Below, piece by piece: positions 36,458-45,917 of a DNA stretch of 64,000 nt; position 1 is the stretch's first letter; each line of letters opens with the position of its first letter. This DNA comes from Hyphomicrobiaceae bacterium (GTDB lineage: Bacteria > Pseudomonadota > Alphaproteobacteria > Rhizobiales > Xanthobacteraceae), in assembly GCA_947472885.1 (NCBI GenBank), contig CANJBX010000001.1:62001-126000 (forward strand), written 5' to 3'. Made by a program: the position numbers and the translations under genes. Under the pieces are notes generated by a model. The model made no database searches, had not been told where the DNA came from, and was given only the letters and a program-made list of their open reading frames with translations.

Positions 36458-39400
36458 ATGACCGACAAATCATCCGATAAATCTGCCGATTCAGCCGCCA
36501 ACGACCCGGACTATTCCAGGACGCTGTTTTTGCCGCAGACCGAGTTTCCGATGCGGGCAGGCTTGCCCCAGAAGGAGCCGGAGCTGCTGGCGCTGTGGCG
36601 CAAGAACGACCTCTACGGCAAGCTGCGCGCAGCCTCAAAAGGCCGGACCAAGTTCGTCCTGCACGACGGCCCGCCCTATGCCAATGGCAACATCCATATC
36701 GGCCACGCGCTCAACAAGATCCTCAAGGATGTGGTGACGCGCAGCCAGCAGATGCTGGGCTACGACTCGAATTACGTTCCGGGCTGGGACTGTCACGGCC
36801 TGCCGATCGAATGGAAGATCGAGGAAGAAAACTACCGTTCCAAGAACAAGCCGAAGCCGAACTTCTCCGACCCCGACGCCATGATCGCATTCCGCAAGGA
36901 ATGCCGCGCCTATGCCGCGCACTGGATCGACGTGCAGCGCGAGGAATTCAAGCGGCTCGGTGTCGAAGGCGACTGGGACCATCCCTACACCACGATGGCG
37001 TTCCCCGCCGAAGCGCAGATCGCGCGCGAGATCATGAAGTTCGCGCAGAACGGCACGCTCTATCGCGGCTCCAAGCCTGTGATGTGGTCGGTCGTCGAGA
37101 AGACCGCGCTCGCGGAAGCCGAGGTCGAATACGAGGATTACACGTCCGATACGGTGTGGGTGAAATTCCCGGTCGTCGGTGGCCCGAAGGAACTGGCAGG
37201 CGCATCGGTGGTGATCTGGACCACGACGCCGTGGACCTTGCCGGGCAACCGCGCGATCTCGTTCTCGTCGAAGATTTCCTACGGCCTCTATGAAGTCAAA
37301 GACACGCCCATGGGTAACTGGGCGAATGTCGGCGACAGGTTCATCCTCGCCGATCCGCTCGCGCTCGATGTGATGAAGCAGGCCAAGGTGCTGGCCTATG
37401 AGCGCCGCTCAGCCGTCAGCGGGGAGACATTGGAGAAACTCGTCTGCGCGCATCCGCTGCGCGAGACAATCGAGGGTTACGGCTTTGGCGTGCCGCTGCT
37501 GAACGGCGATCATGTCACCGACGACACCGGCACCGGCTTCGTGCACACCGCGCCCGGTCATGGCCGCGACGACTTCGAAATTTGGACTGCAAATTTTCCA
37601 AGAATATTGGAAAACATGTCTGCAACAGGAACGCAGTCTTCGGTACATTTCAGGCTGACCAAGGGAATTCCATACACGGTCGATGCGGACGGCTGTTTAA
37701 CTAAGGATGCGCCGGGCTTTGAAGGTCGCCGTGTTCTTACTGACAAGGGTGAGAAGGGTGACGCTAACGAGGCGGTGATAAAGGCGTTGGTTGAAGCCAA
37801 AAACATCATTGCGCGTAGTCGCCTCAAACATCAGTACCCGCATTCTTGGCGGTCAAAAAAGCCTGTTATCTTTCGCAATACGCCGCAATGGTTCATTGCG
37901 ATGGATCAGGAAATCGAAGGCGGGAGAGGTGGCGATGACACGCTGCGCGCCCGCGCGCTACAGGCCATTGAGGTAACGCGCTGGGTGCCTGAGCAGTGCC
38001 AGAACCGCATCACCGGCATGATTGCTGGACGTCCAGACTGGGTGATCTCTCGACAAAGGGCTTGGGGTGTTCCCATAGCGATTTTTGTAAACACCGTTAC
38101 TGGACAAATTCTACAGAATGAGGCGGTCAATCAAAGAATCATTGACGCTTTCCAAGCTGAAGGTGCGGACGCTTGGTTCGCCATTGGTGCACGAGAGCGT
38201 TTCCTCGGCACGGATTTTATTGATGTTGGAGTTTGGCAAAAGGTCGACGACGTCATCGACGTCTGGTTCGATTCAGGTTCCACGCACGCTTTCGTACTCG
38301 ACGATCCGGAACATTTCCCCTCGCTCGCCGGCATCAAGCGCAAGGTGGCGGGCGGCGAAGACACCGTGATGTATCTCGAAGGTTCGGACCAGCATCGCGG
38401 CTGGTTCCACTCGTCGCTGCTGGAAAGCTGCGGCACGCGCGGCCGCGCGCCTTACGATGTCGTACTGACCCACGGCTTCGTGCTGGACGAGAACGGCCGC
38501 AAGATGTCGAAGTCGCTCGGCAACGTCGTAGCTCCTCAGGACGTCATCAAGAATTCCGGCGCGGACATCCTGCGCATGTGGGTGTGCGCATCGGATTATG
38601 CCGACGACCTGCGCATCGGGCCGGAAATTCTGAAAACCACGGCGGATACCTATCGCAAGCTGCGCAACACCATCCGCTGGATGCTGGGTTCGCTGGCGCA
38701 TTTCAGGGACGAGGATCGCATCAAGCCGGAGCAGATGCCGGAACTGGAGCGTCTGATGCTCCACCGTCTGGTCGAACTCGATGCCGTGGTGCGGCAGGCC
38801 TATGCCGATTTCGATTACAAGCGCATTTTCGCGACGCTCTCGACGTTCATGACGTCAGACCTGTCGGCGTTCTATTTCGACATCCGCAAGGACGCGCTCT
38901 ACTGCGATCCTTATTCCTCGACGACGCGCAAGGCGTCCCTGACGGTCATCGACCATCTGTTCCGCTGCACGGTGACGTGGCTGGCGCCGATGCTGCCATT
39001 TACGTGCGAGGAGTCGTGGCTCGCGCGCGATCCCAACGCCGGGTCGGTTCATCTTGAACCGTTCCCCGAAGTGCCGGCGGCATGGCGCAACGATGCGCTG
39101 GCCGAGAAGTGGCGCAAGGTGCGCAGCGTGCGCCGCGTCGTCACCGGGGCGCTCGAACTCGACCGCGCCAACAAGAAGATCGGCTCGTCGCTCGAGGCCG
39201 CGCCGCAGGTGTTCGTGTCGGACAAGGATCTGTTCGGCGCGCTGGTCGATGTCGATCTTGCGGAGACTTGCATCACTTCCGCAGCGATTTTGGTGGAGGG
39301 CGAGGGACCTGCTGAGGCATTCCGTCTTGCCGATACGCCCGGCGTTGCGGTGGTGCCGAGCCGCGCCGAAGGAACCAAGTGCGCGCGCTCGTGGAAAATC

Positions 39401-39499
39401 TCACCGGCGGTTGGCCAGGACCCGCAATATCCCGACGTCACGCCGCGCGACGCGCAGGCGCTGCGCGAGTGGGAAATCTTCCGCAAGGCGGCGGAGTAG
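36458..39499 (+). CDS. ileS: isoleucyl-tRNA synthetase
   Basis: Class I synthetase for isoleucine, 1,013 residues. The HIGH motif is NIHIGH (about 78-83), the KMSKS loop is [10 protein letters not shown] (about 681-690); the editing domain lies between ([11 protein letters not shown] near 252). The C-terminal zinc-finger region keeps only one cysteine (KCARSW), the usual form in alphaproteobacteria. The stretch 37,570-38,260 (about residues 371-600) is markedly AT-richer than the rest (43 of 100 bases G/C at 37,581-37,680) while the protein stays in frame. Followed closely by lspA. Confidence 0.97.
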   Translation: MTDKSSDKSADSAANDPDYSRTLFLPQTEFPMRAGLPQKEPELLALWRKNDLYGKLRAASKGRTKFVLHDGPPYANGNIHIGHALNKILKDVVTRSQQMLGYDSNYVPGWDCHGLPIEWKIEEENYRSKNKPKPNFSDPDAMIAFRKECRAYAAHWIDVQREEFKRLGVEGDWDHPYTTMAFPAEAQIAREIMKFAQNGTLYRGSKPVMWSVVEKTALAEAEVEYEDYTSDTVWVKFPVVGGPKELAGASVVIWTTTPWTLPGNRAISFSSKISYGLYEVKDTPMGNWANVGDRFILADPLALDVMKQAKVLAYERRSAVSGETLEKLVCAHPLRETIEGYGFGVPLLNGDHVTDDTGTGFVHTAPGHGRDDFEIWTANFPRILENMSATGTQSSVHFRLTKGIPYTVDADGCLTKDAPGFEGRRVLTDKGEKGDANEAVIKALVEAKNIIARSRLKHQYPHSWRSKKPVIFRNTPQWFIAMDQEIEGGRGGDDTLRARALQAIEVTRWVPEQCQNRITGMIAGRPDWVISRQRAWGVPIAIFVNTVTGQILQNEAVNQRIIDAFQAEGADAWFAIGARERFLGTDFIDVGVWQKVDDVIDVWFDSGSTHAFVLDDPEHFPSLAGIKRKVAGGEDTVMYLEGSDQHRGWFHSSLLESCGTRGRAPYDVVLTHGFVLDENGRKMSKSLGNVVAPQDVIKNSGADILRMWVCASDYADDLRIGPEILKTTADTYRKLRNTIRWMLGSLAHFRDEDRIKPEQMPELERLMLHRLVELDAVVRQAYADFDYKRIFATLSTFMTSDLSAFYFDIRKDALYCDPYSSTTRKASLTVIDHLFRCTVTWLAPMLPFTCEESWLARDPNAGSVHLEPFPEVPAAWRNDALAEKWRKVRSVRRVVTGALELDRANKKIGSSLEAAPQVFVSDKDLFGALVDVDLAETCITSAAILVEGEGPAEAFRLADTPGVAVVPSRAEGTKCARSWKISPAVGQDPQYPDVTPRDAQALREWEIFRKAAE

Positions 39500-39501
39500 C
39501 C

Positions 39502-40032
39502 GTGGCGCTCCCGGCAATGGCCGCCTTGAAAACCTTTGGCCCGTTCACCCGGCTAGGGCTCATTGCCGCAGTTCTGACGGTCGCCGCCGATCAGGCGTCC
39601 AAGCTGTGGCTGCTGTTCGGGTTCGAACTGCCTTCGCGCGGCACGGTCCATATCATGCCGTTCCTCGACTTCGTGATGGTCTGGAATACCGGCATCAGCT
39701 ACGGCCTGTTCCCGCAGGAGGGTACGGCTGGCCAATGGGTGCTGTTCGCCATCAAGCTGGCGGCGGTGGTTCTGCTGCTGGTCTGGCTGTTCCGGGCCGG
39801 AACCCGGCTGACGGCGCTTGGCCTCGGCCTGATCGTCGGCGGGGCGCTGGGCAACGCCATTGACCGGGTCGCCTATGGGGCGGTGGCCGATTTCGTGCTG
39901 TTTTACTTCGCTACCGCAACATACCGCTTCAACTGGTACGTGTTTAACCTTGCGGACGTGGCCATCGTTGCCGGGGTGGCGGGGGTCCTGTATGAATCCC
40001 TGATGACACCGGACGCCGCAAAAGCGCCCTGA
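39502..40032 (+). CDS. lspA: lipoprotein signal peptidase
   Basis: Inner-membrane aspartyl protease that cuts the signal peptide of prolipoproteins at the lipobox cysteine. About 176 residues with four membrane helices. Conserved boxes: ADQASKLW near 28, NTGISYG near 60, GNAIDRVAYGAVADF near 116 and FNLADVAI near 148; the two catalytic aspartates are in the last two. The GTG start is preferred because GGAG lies five bases before it; the ATG 15 bases later has no ribosome site. Two bases separate it from ileS, the common ileS-lspA order. Confidence 0.93.
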   Translation: MALPAMAALKTFGPFTRLGLIAAVLTVAADQASKLWLLFGFELPSRGTVHIMPFLDFVMVWNTGISYGLFPQEGTAGQWVLFAIKLAAVVLLLVWLFRAGTRLTALGLGLIVGGALGNAIDRVAYGAVADFVLFYFATATYRFNWYVFNLADVAIVAGVAGVLYESLMTPDAAKAP

Positions 40033-40130
40033 TTTTTGGCCACAAACTGGCCGGGCGCGGCGCTGCTGCCGAATAGTAACCAGCAGGCTTTAATCTTGAG
40101 CCTTCCGGCTTTAGCGGGGATCTTACGCGA

Positions 40131-40835
40131 ATGACCTATCCGGTCTTTCTTCATCGCAAGTTCCTGCGCGCGTCCTTGGGCGTTGCGCTGGCGGCCATGG
40201 TCGGCGTCGCAAGCTTTGCGCATACGGCGATGGCCGCGGACGACGAAGTCGAAGACACCGCCGACACCAAGTTTTTCAAAAATCTGCTGTCCAGCTTCGG
40301 TCTGGGCGGAGGTGGCGGCCCCGGCATCGAGTATCACGAACGCTCGCCGCTGGTCGTGCCACCGAGCATCACGCTGCCGCCGCCGGACGGCAAGACCGCG
40401 GCTGCAGATCCGGCGTGGCCGAAAGACCCTGACCTGGCGCGCCAGAAGAAAACCAAGAAGAAGATCCTCTCGACTTCTGAAGGCGAAAAAGAAGATATGC
40501 GGCAGTTGTCGCCGAGCGAACTCAATCCGGCATCGAAGGCGCGCCGCACGGCGGACGCCGATGGCGGTCCGGCCCAGCCGGGTCCCGGCGGTGCAATGCC
40601 TGAACAATTGTCACCTCGGCAGTTGGGCCATGACGGCTTCACGCTCGGCTCGCTGTTCGGTAGCCGCGATGGCAAGGAAGTCAAATTCGTCAAGGAGCCG
40701 GAACGCTCTGCATTGACTGAGCCGCCGCCAGGGCTGCGTACACCTTCGCCGAAGTATTCCTATGGCACCAAGGGCAAGCTCGACCCGACCAAGGAAATCG
40801 GCAAGGACCAGGCCGTCTTCGGTATCGACAGGTAA
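40131..40835 (+). CDS. exported protein, possible BamF/DUF3035-like
   Basis: A 234-residue exported protein with a signal peptide ending AMAADD near residue 36. The rest is polar and mostly disordered in appearance. A short block ERSPLVVPPSITLPPPDG (about 67-84) resembles the PLVVPP-LRPP motif of DUF3035, the BamC-like motif of alphaproteobacterial BamF. No lipobox cysteine is visible, unlike BamF lipoproteins. It lies between lspA and two M16 peptidases, an order known in alphaproteobacteria. The match is short, so the assignment is an inference. Confidence 0.6.
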   Translation: MTYPVFLHRKFLRASLGVALAAMVGVASFAHTAMAADDEVEDTADTKFFKNLLSSFGLGGGGGPGIEYHERSPLVVPPSITLPPPDGKTAAADPAWPKDPDLARQKKTKKKILSTSEGEKEDMRQLSPSELNPASKARRTADADGGPAQPGPGGAMPEQLSPRQLGHDGFTLGSLFGSRDGKEVKFVKEPERSALTEPPPGLRTPSPKYSYGTKGKLDPTKEIGKDQAVFGIDR

Positions 40836-41012
40836 TGTTCTTGTCGCCTGCAATCGACACGCAATCGTGATGTGGAACGGTGCGGCGCAACGGCGCTGCA
40901 CAGGTTGTCTCGCGCGTGGTTTCAGCCGAGTCTTGTTGCGTAGCGGCGCAGCCGTTGTCTCGCCTGCGTTGAGTCTGAGGCGCTCCCTTTCGAAGCGTCC
41001 AATGGTGGACAG

Positions 41013-42473
41013 ATGCCGGATCACAACATGCCAAATTTCTTGAAGCGCCCGCTGATCGCGCTGGCCATGACGGCCGCCGTCGTTGCCTTGCTGCCGGTGA
41101 CGCAGGCTGCGGCCCAGAAGGCATCGCCGCCACCAGCCGCTGCGAAGACGCAGCCACCTGCTGCCCAGGCCGCGACAGGCATTTCAAACTTCACGCTCGC
41201 CAATGGTCTGGAAGTGGTGGTCATCCCGGATCATCGCGTGCCGGTCGTCACCCACATGGTCTGGTATCGCGTCGGCTCCGCCGACGAGCCGCCGGGCACT
41301 TCGGGCATCGCGCATTTTCTCGAACACCTGATGTTCAAGGGCACCGAGAGGAATCCGGCCGGTAAATTCTCCAAGGTGCTTGCCACCATCGGCGCGCAGG
41401 AAAACGCATTCACCAGCTCCGACTACACCGGCTATTTCCAGCGCGTCGCCAAGGAACATCTCGCGCTGGTGATGTCGTTTGAAGCCGACCGCATGACCGG
41501 CCTCGTGCTGACCAACGAGAACGTGCTGCCCGAACGCGATGTCGTGCTGGAAGAATTCAACATGCGCGTCGCCAACAGCCCGGAAGCGCGGCTTGGCGAG
41601 CAGGTCGCCGCGGCGCTCTATCTCAATCATCCCTATGGCCGTCCCGTGATCGGCTGGAAGCACGAGATCGAGAAACTCTCGCGTGAAGATGCGCTCGCTT
41701 TCTACAAGCGCTTCTACACGCCGAACAACGCGATCCTTGTGGTTGCCGGCGACGTCACCGCCGCCGAAGTGAAGACGATGGCGGAAGCGACCTACGGCAA
41801 GCTGGCGCGCACGGCCGAGATCACCCCGCGCAAGCGCCCGCAGGAGCCTGAGCCGGCGTCGGTGCGTCACGTCTTGCTGGCGGATGCCCGCGTCACCCAG
41901 CCGAGCCTGCAGCGCAGCTATCTGGTGCCGTCCGATACCACCGCGAAGCCGGGTGAAGCCGAAGCACTCGATCTGCTCGCCCATATTCTGGGCGGTGGAC
42001 AAAACAGCCGGCTGTATCGCCAGCTTGTCGAAGACCGCCGGATCGCGATCAACGCCGGCGCGAGCTATTCCAGCACGGCGCTCGACCCGACCCGCTTTGG
42101 TTTCTACGCGACGCCGCAGGCGGATACGTCGCTTGAGAGTCTTGAAGCCGCCATCGAGCAGGTGATCGCCGATGTTTCCGAAAACGGCGTGACGGGTGTC
42201 GAGCTTGATCGCGCCAAGACGCGCATGATCGCCGACGCGGTGTATGCGCAGGATAACCAGGCCACCATGGCGCGCTGGTATGGCGCGGCGCTGTCGTCCG
42301 GTTCGACGGTCGAGGCCGTGAAGTCGTGGCCCGACCGCGTGCGCGCGGTGACGCCGGATGCCGTGCGCGACGCCGCCCGCACCTGGCTCAAGGTGCAACG
42401 TTCGGTCACGGGTTATCTCGTGAAGGAATGGCCCAAGCCCGGCGACAAGGACAAGAAGGAGAAGAAATCGTGA
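41013..42473 (+). CDS. M16 family zinc peptidase (catalytic subunit)
   Basis: A 486-residue exported peptidase of the pitrilysin/processing-peptidase family. After a signal peptide (to about residue 33) the inverted zinc motif H-F-L-E-H is at about residues 100-104, with the distal glutamate region ENVLPERDVVLEEF near 172. It probably degrades peptides in the periplasm. It overlaps the next M16 gene by one base (TGATG) and the two likely form a catalytic/non-catalytic pair. Two close ATGs are possible starts (15 bases apart). Confidence 0.9.
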   Translation: MPDHNMPNFLKRPLIALAMTAAVVALLPVTQAAAQKASPPPAAAKTQPPAAQAATGISNFTLANGLEVVVIPDHRVPVVTHMVWYRVGSADEPPGTSGIAHFLEHLMFKGTERNPAGKFSKVLATIGAQENAFTSSDYTGYFQRVAKEHLALVMSFEADRMTGLVLTNENVLPERDVVLEEFNMRVANSPEARLGEQVAAALYLNHPYGRPVIGWKHEIEKLSREDALAFYKRFYTPNNAILVVAGDVTAAEVKTMAEATYGKLARTAEITPRKRPQEPEPASVRHVLLADARVTQPSLQRSYLVPSDTTAKPGEAEALDLLAHILGGGQNSRLYRQLVEDRRIAINAGASYSSTALDPTRFGFYATPQADTSLESLEAAIEQVIADVSENGVTGVELDRAKTRMIADAVYAQDNQATMARWYGAALSSGSTVEAVKSWPDRVRAVTPDAVRDAARTWLKVQRSVTGYLVKEWPKPGDKDKKEKKS

Positions 42474-43897
42474 TGGCATTCCTTGCAGCCGGCCGTATGC
42501 CGGCCATCGCGATCGGCGCCCTGACGCGTCGCGTTCTGCCCGCGCTCTGTGTCGCCGCCGGCATGGTTGCCGCGCCCGCGCAGGCCGCCACCAATATCGA
42601 GCGCATCGTCAGCCCCGGCGGCATCGAGGCATGGCTGGTGCGGGAAGCCACCGTGCCGCTCGTCGCCATCGACTTTGCGTTCACTCACGGCTCCGCGCAG
42701 GTGCCGGCCGACAAGGCCGGGCTCGCCAGCCTGATGACGAACCTGCTCGACGAGGGCGCCGGCGATCTCGATTCGCGCGCGTTCCACGAGAAGGTCGAGA
42801 ACTACGCCATCAGCATCGGGTTTTCGGCAAGCCGCGACCAGATTTCCGGTTCGCTCCGCACGCTCGCTGAACATCAGGACGTTGCCTTCGACCTCCTGAA
42901 GCTCGCGCTGACCAAGCCACGTTTTGACATTGATGTCGTCGAGCGCGTGCGCAACCAGACCATGTCAAACTTGCGCCGCGGCACGATGAATCCAAACGAG
43001 ATCGCCAACCGGCGGTGGTGGGAAGCAGCTTTCCCCGGCCACCCCTACGCCATACCCACGAGCGGCACGCTCGAAGCCGTGCCGGGAATTACGCCCGACG
43101 ACCTCAAGGGCTTCGCGCGGCGCATCTTCACGCGCGACACGCTCAAGATCGGCATTGTCGGCAATATCGATGCCGCTGCTGCGGGCCGTATCGTCGATCG
43201 CATCTTTGGCGAACTTCCCGTGAAGTCCAACGCCGTGCCGGTGCCTGACGCCAAGCCGCAGGCGCTGGGCACCAGGATCAACGTCGAACTCGATGTGCCC
43301 CAATCGGTGGTGATGGTCGGCGGCGCGGGCATTGCGCGCAAGGACAAGGACTTCATGGCCGCCTATGTGCTCAATCATATTCTTGGCGGCGGCTCGTTCT
43401 CCTCGCGGCTCTATCGCGAAGTGCGTGAGGTGAGGGGTCTTGCCTATTCGGTCTATTCGACCCTGATCCCGCTCGACCATACCGCGCTGTTCGTTGCCGG
43501 CACCGCCACGCGCGGCGACCGCGCGCAGCAGGCGCTCGAAGTGATCGAGCAGGAAATCCGCAGCATGGCGACCGAAGGGCCGAAGCCGGAAGAACTGGCG
43601 GAAGCCAAGTCCTTCCTCAAGGGGTCGTTCGCGCTGCGCTTCGATACGTCGAGCAAGATTGCCGGCCAGCTGGTGCAGATGCAGGTCGAGGGCCTCGGCA
43701 TCGACTACATCACGCGGCGCAATGGCCTTGTGGAGGCTGTCACGCTCGCCGACCTCAAGCGGGTGGCGAAGCGCATTCTGGATGCCGGTATGCTGGTCGC
43801 GGTCGTGGGCCGCGCGCCGACGGCGGTTGCGGCTGGCGGCGGGGCAACCACACCGGCGGCAAGCCAGCCGGCGGCGGCCAAGCGCGAAGGGCAGTAA
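42473..43897 (+). CDS. M16 family protein, non-catalytic partner
   Basis: A 474-residue exported M16-fold protein. The zinc motif is missing: the matching place reads SLMTNLLDEGAGDLD instead of HFLEH. The fold is kept (GGGSFSSRLYREVREVRGLAYSVY, the typical R/Y block near 305-328). Such partners shape the cavity and help substrate binding. Translation is probably coupled to the preceding catalytic gene. The C-terminus has an Ala/Pro-rich tail. The start at the ATG overlapping the stop was chosen; a GTG three bases earlier is also possible. Confidence 0.88.
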   Translation: MAFLAAGRMPAIAIGALTRRVLPALCVAAGMVAAPAQAATNIERIVSPGGIEAWLVREATVPLVAIDFAFTHGSAQVPADKAGLASLMTNLLDEGAGDLDSRAFHEKVENYAISIGFSASRDQISGSLRTLAEHQDVAFDLLKLALTKPRFDIDVVERVRNQTMSNLRRGTMNPNEIANRRWWEAAFPGHPYAIPTSGTLEAVPGITPDDLKGFARRIFTRDTLKIGIVGNIDAAAAGRIVDRIFGELPVKSNAVPVPDAKPQALGTRINVELDVPQSVVMVGGAGIARKDKDFMAAYVLNHILGGGSFSSRLYREVREVRGLAYSVYSTLIPLDHTALFVAGTATRGDRAQQALEVIEQEIRSMATEGPKPEELAEAKSFLKGSFALRFDTSSKIAGQLVQMQVEGLGIDYITRRNGLVEAVTLADLKRVAKRILDAGMLVAVVGRAPTAVAAGGGATTPAASQPAAAKREGQ

Positions 43898-43909
43898 TTC
43901 CGCCCTTTT
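43887..43909 (+). terminator. weak candidate terminator after the M16 pair
   Basis: Six-base stem AAGGGC/GCCCTT with a nine-base loop that contains the stop codon, then TTG. Short, so only a candidate. Confidence 0.35.
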
Positions 43910-44027
43910 GTTGCCTGATACGATTCCTTGAATATTGACGGGTAAGAGGGCGTAACGCCGCATCCCGGAACCGCAAGGTGCCGCAGGTGTTGGATTGCCG
44001 GGCCTATAGACTTCGCGGGGGATCAGA

Positions 44028-45338
44028 ATGCCGATCGTACAATCGACCGACAATGCGTTTGAAGAACGCATCGGCCGTGGCGGCATTCCCCAAGGAGTCT
44101 ATCGGGCCGCACTGGCGCGTACCGGCGAAGCACTCGACTGGCTGCGCGCGCGCCATGCCGATGGCACGTTGCCGCTGCTGCGGCTGCCGGAGCGCGACGA
44201 CGACCTCGCCATCATCGGCAAGGCAGCGGCGGGCCTCAAGGAAGCCGCCAGCGATATCGTGGTCTTCGGCACTGGCGGCTCAAGCCTCGGCGGCCAGACG
44301 CTGGCGCAGCTTGCCGGACACGCCGTGCCGGGCCTCGGCCTTTTACGCGACGGCCCGCGGCTGCATTTTCTCGATAACCTCGATCCCGTGACATTCGCGC
44401 AGGTGCTGGATCGCCTGCCGCTCGCCGACACGCGCTTTATCGCGATCTCGAAGTCCGGTGGTACTGCCGAAACGCTGATGCAGACTTCGGCGGCGCTCGC
44501 GGCCGTGAGCAGCGGCCTGTCGCGCGAAATTCCCGGATTGTTCCTCGGCCTGTCGGAGCCTGTCGTCGAAGGCAAGCGCAATGGCCTGCGCGAACTTTTA
44601 GGCAGCCATGACGTGGCGTTCCTCGATCACGATCCGAAACTCGGCGGCCGTTATTCGGTGCTGAGCAATGTCGGCCTGTTGCCGGCAGCTGTTGTCGGCC
44701 TCGATATTGCGGCGATCCGCAAGGGTGCGGCGGTGGCGCTTTCGCCGGTGCTGGGGGGCGGGCCTGTTGAAGAAGTGCCCGCCGCTGTTGGTGCGGCGCT
44801 CGCGTTCGCCGGCGCGCAGAGCGGCAAGACAATTTCGGTGCTGATGGCTTACGCCGACCGGCTGGAGCGGTTCACGCGCTGGTATGTGCAGCTCTGGGCC
44901 GAAAGCCTCGGCAAGGACGGCAAGGGCACGACGCCGCTTGCTGCGCTCGGCCCGGTCGATCAGCACAGCCAGCAGCAGCTTTTTCTCGCCGGCCCACGCG
45001 ACAAGCTCGTCACCGTCATCACGACCGATACCGCCGGCAATGGTCCGCGCTTCAATCCGAAATACGCCGCGCTCGCGGGCGAAGACGCCATCGGCGGCAA
45101 GACCATTGGCGACCTCGTCGCCGCGCAGAGCCGCGCCATGGTCGAGACGTTTGCCGGCAATGGCGTGCCGGTGCGCACGCTGCATCTGGCGAAGCTCGAC
45201 GAGGCAAGCCTCGGCGAGTTGCTGATGCACTTCATGCTGGAGACGATCATCACCGCCAGGCTTTTGGGGATCGATCCGTTCGACCAGCCTGCGGTCGAGC
45301 AGGCCAAGGTGCTGGCGAAGAAGTATCTCACCACCTGA
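44028..45338 (+). CDS. pgi: glucose-6-phosphate isomerase
   Basis: Interconverts glucose 6-phosphate and fructose 6-phosphate. At 436 residues it is the short form seen in this group. Active-site regions: FGTGGSSLGGQTL near 76, SKSGGTAETL near 143, QLWAESLGKDGKG with the catalytic Glu near 291, GPVDQHSQQQ with the His near 312, and the late lysine in AVEQAK near 426. GGGGGATC lies before the ATG. It follows the M16 pair by 130 bases. Confidence 0.93.
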   Translation: MPIVQSTDNAFEERIGRGGIPQGVYRAALARTGEALDWLRARHADGTLPLLRLPERDDDLAIIGKAAAGLKEAASDIVVFGTGGSSLGGQTLAQLAGHAVPGLGLLRDGPRLHFLDNLDPVTFAQVLDRLPLADTRFIAISKSGGTAETLMQTSAALAAVSSGLSREIPGLFLGLSEPVVEGKRNGLRELLGSHDVAFLDHDPKLGGRYSVLSNVGLLPAAVVGLDIAAIRKGAAVALSPVLGGGPVEEVPAAVGAALAFAGAQSGKTISVLMAYADRLERFTRWYVQLWAESLGKDGKGTTPLAALGPVDQHSQQQLFLAGPRDKLVTVITTDTAGNGPRFNPKYAALAGEDAIGGKTIGDLVAAQSRAMVETFAGNGVPVRTLHLAKLDEASLGELLMHFMLETIITARLLGIDPFDQPAVEQAKVLAKKYLTT

Positions 45339-45377
45339 CGGCCTTGTGCGGGGCAACGCGCTTAGGTAGCCATAGGC

Positions 45378-45806
45378 ATGGCCACCGTCCCGGTTACCGA
45401 CAGAATCAGCGTGGACGAATCGGAGCTTTCCGAGACGTTCGTGCGCGCCTCCGGTCCGGGCGGCCAGAACGTCAACAAGCTCTCCACCGCCGTGCAACTG
45501 CGCTTTGATGTGCGGCGTTCGCTGTCGCTGCCGAACGACGTCGCCATCCGCCTGCAAAAGCTCGCCGGCAAGCGGCTGACCAACGAGGGCATCATCGTGA
45601 TCGTGGCGCAGCAGCATCGCACCCAGGAAAGGAACCGTGCCGACGCCCGCGACCGCCTGTTCGAGCTGATCCGCGAGGCTGCCGTGAAGCCCATCGTGCG
45701 CCGCGCCACCCGGCCGACCAAGGCCTCCAAGACGCGGCGGCTGGAAGGCAAGAAGGTTCGCAGCAATGTGAAGGCGCTGCGGCGGGACAGACCGGGTTAC
45801 GACTGA
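45378..45806 (+). CDS. arfB: alternative ribosome-rescue factor ArfB (peptidyl-tRNA hydrolase)
   Basis: A 142-residue release-factor-like protein that frees stalled ribosomes by hydrolysing peptidyl-tRNA. The catalytic GGQ is in RASGPGGQNVNKLSTAV (about 22-38), and the basic C-terminal tail (TRPTKASKTRRLEGKKVRS and RRDRPG) is the part that enters the empty mRNA channel. No anticodon-recognition domain is present, which separates it from RF1/RF2. Located between pgi and mutL. Confidence 0.92.
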   Translation: MATVPVTDRISVDESELSETFVRASGPGGQNVNKLSTAVQLRFDVRRSLSLPNDVAIRLQKLAGKRLTNEGIIVIVAQQHRTQERNRADARDRLFELIREAAVKPIVRRATRPTKASKTRRLEGKKVRSNVKALRRDRPGYD

Positions 45807-45917
45807 GCCTGTTTTGGCGTGTATTTCCCTCGTGTTTTATGCTTTTCAACAGCCTCGCAGCGGCCGTCTGCGCGGGTTAAAATGGACTTTCCGCGAGTCG
45901 CGTCACCGAAAGCCGCC

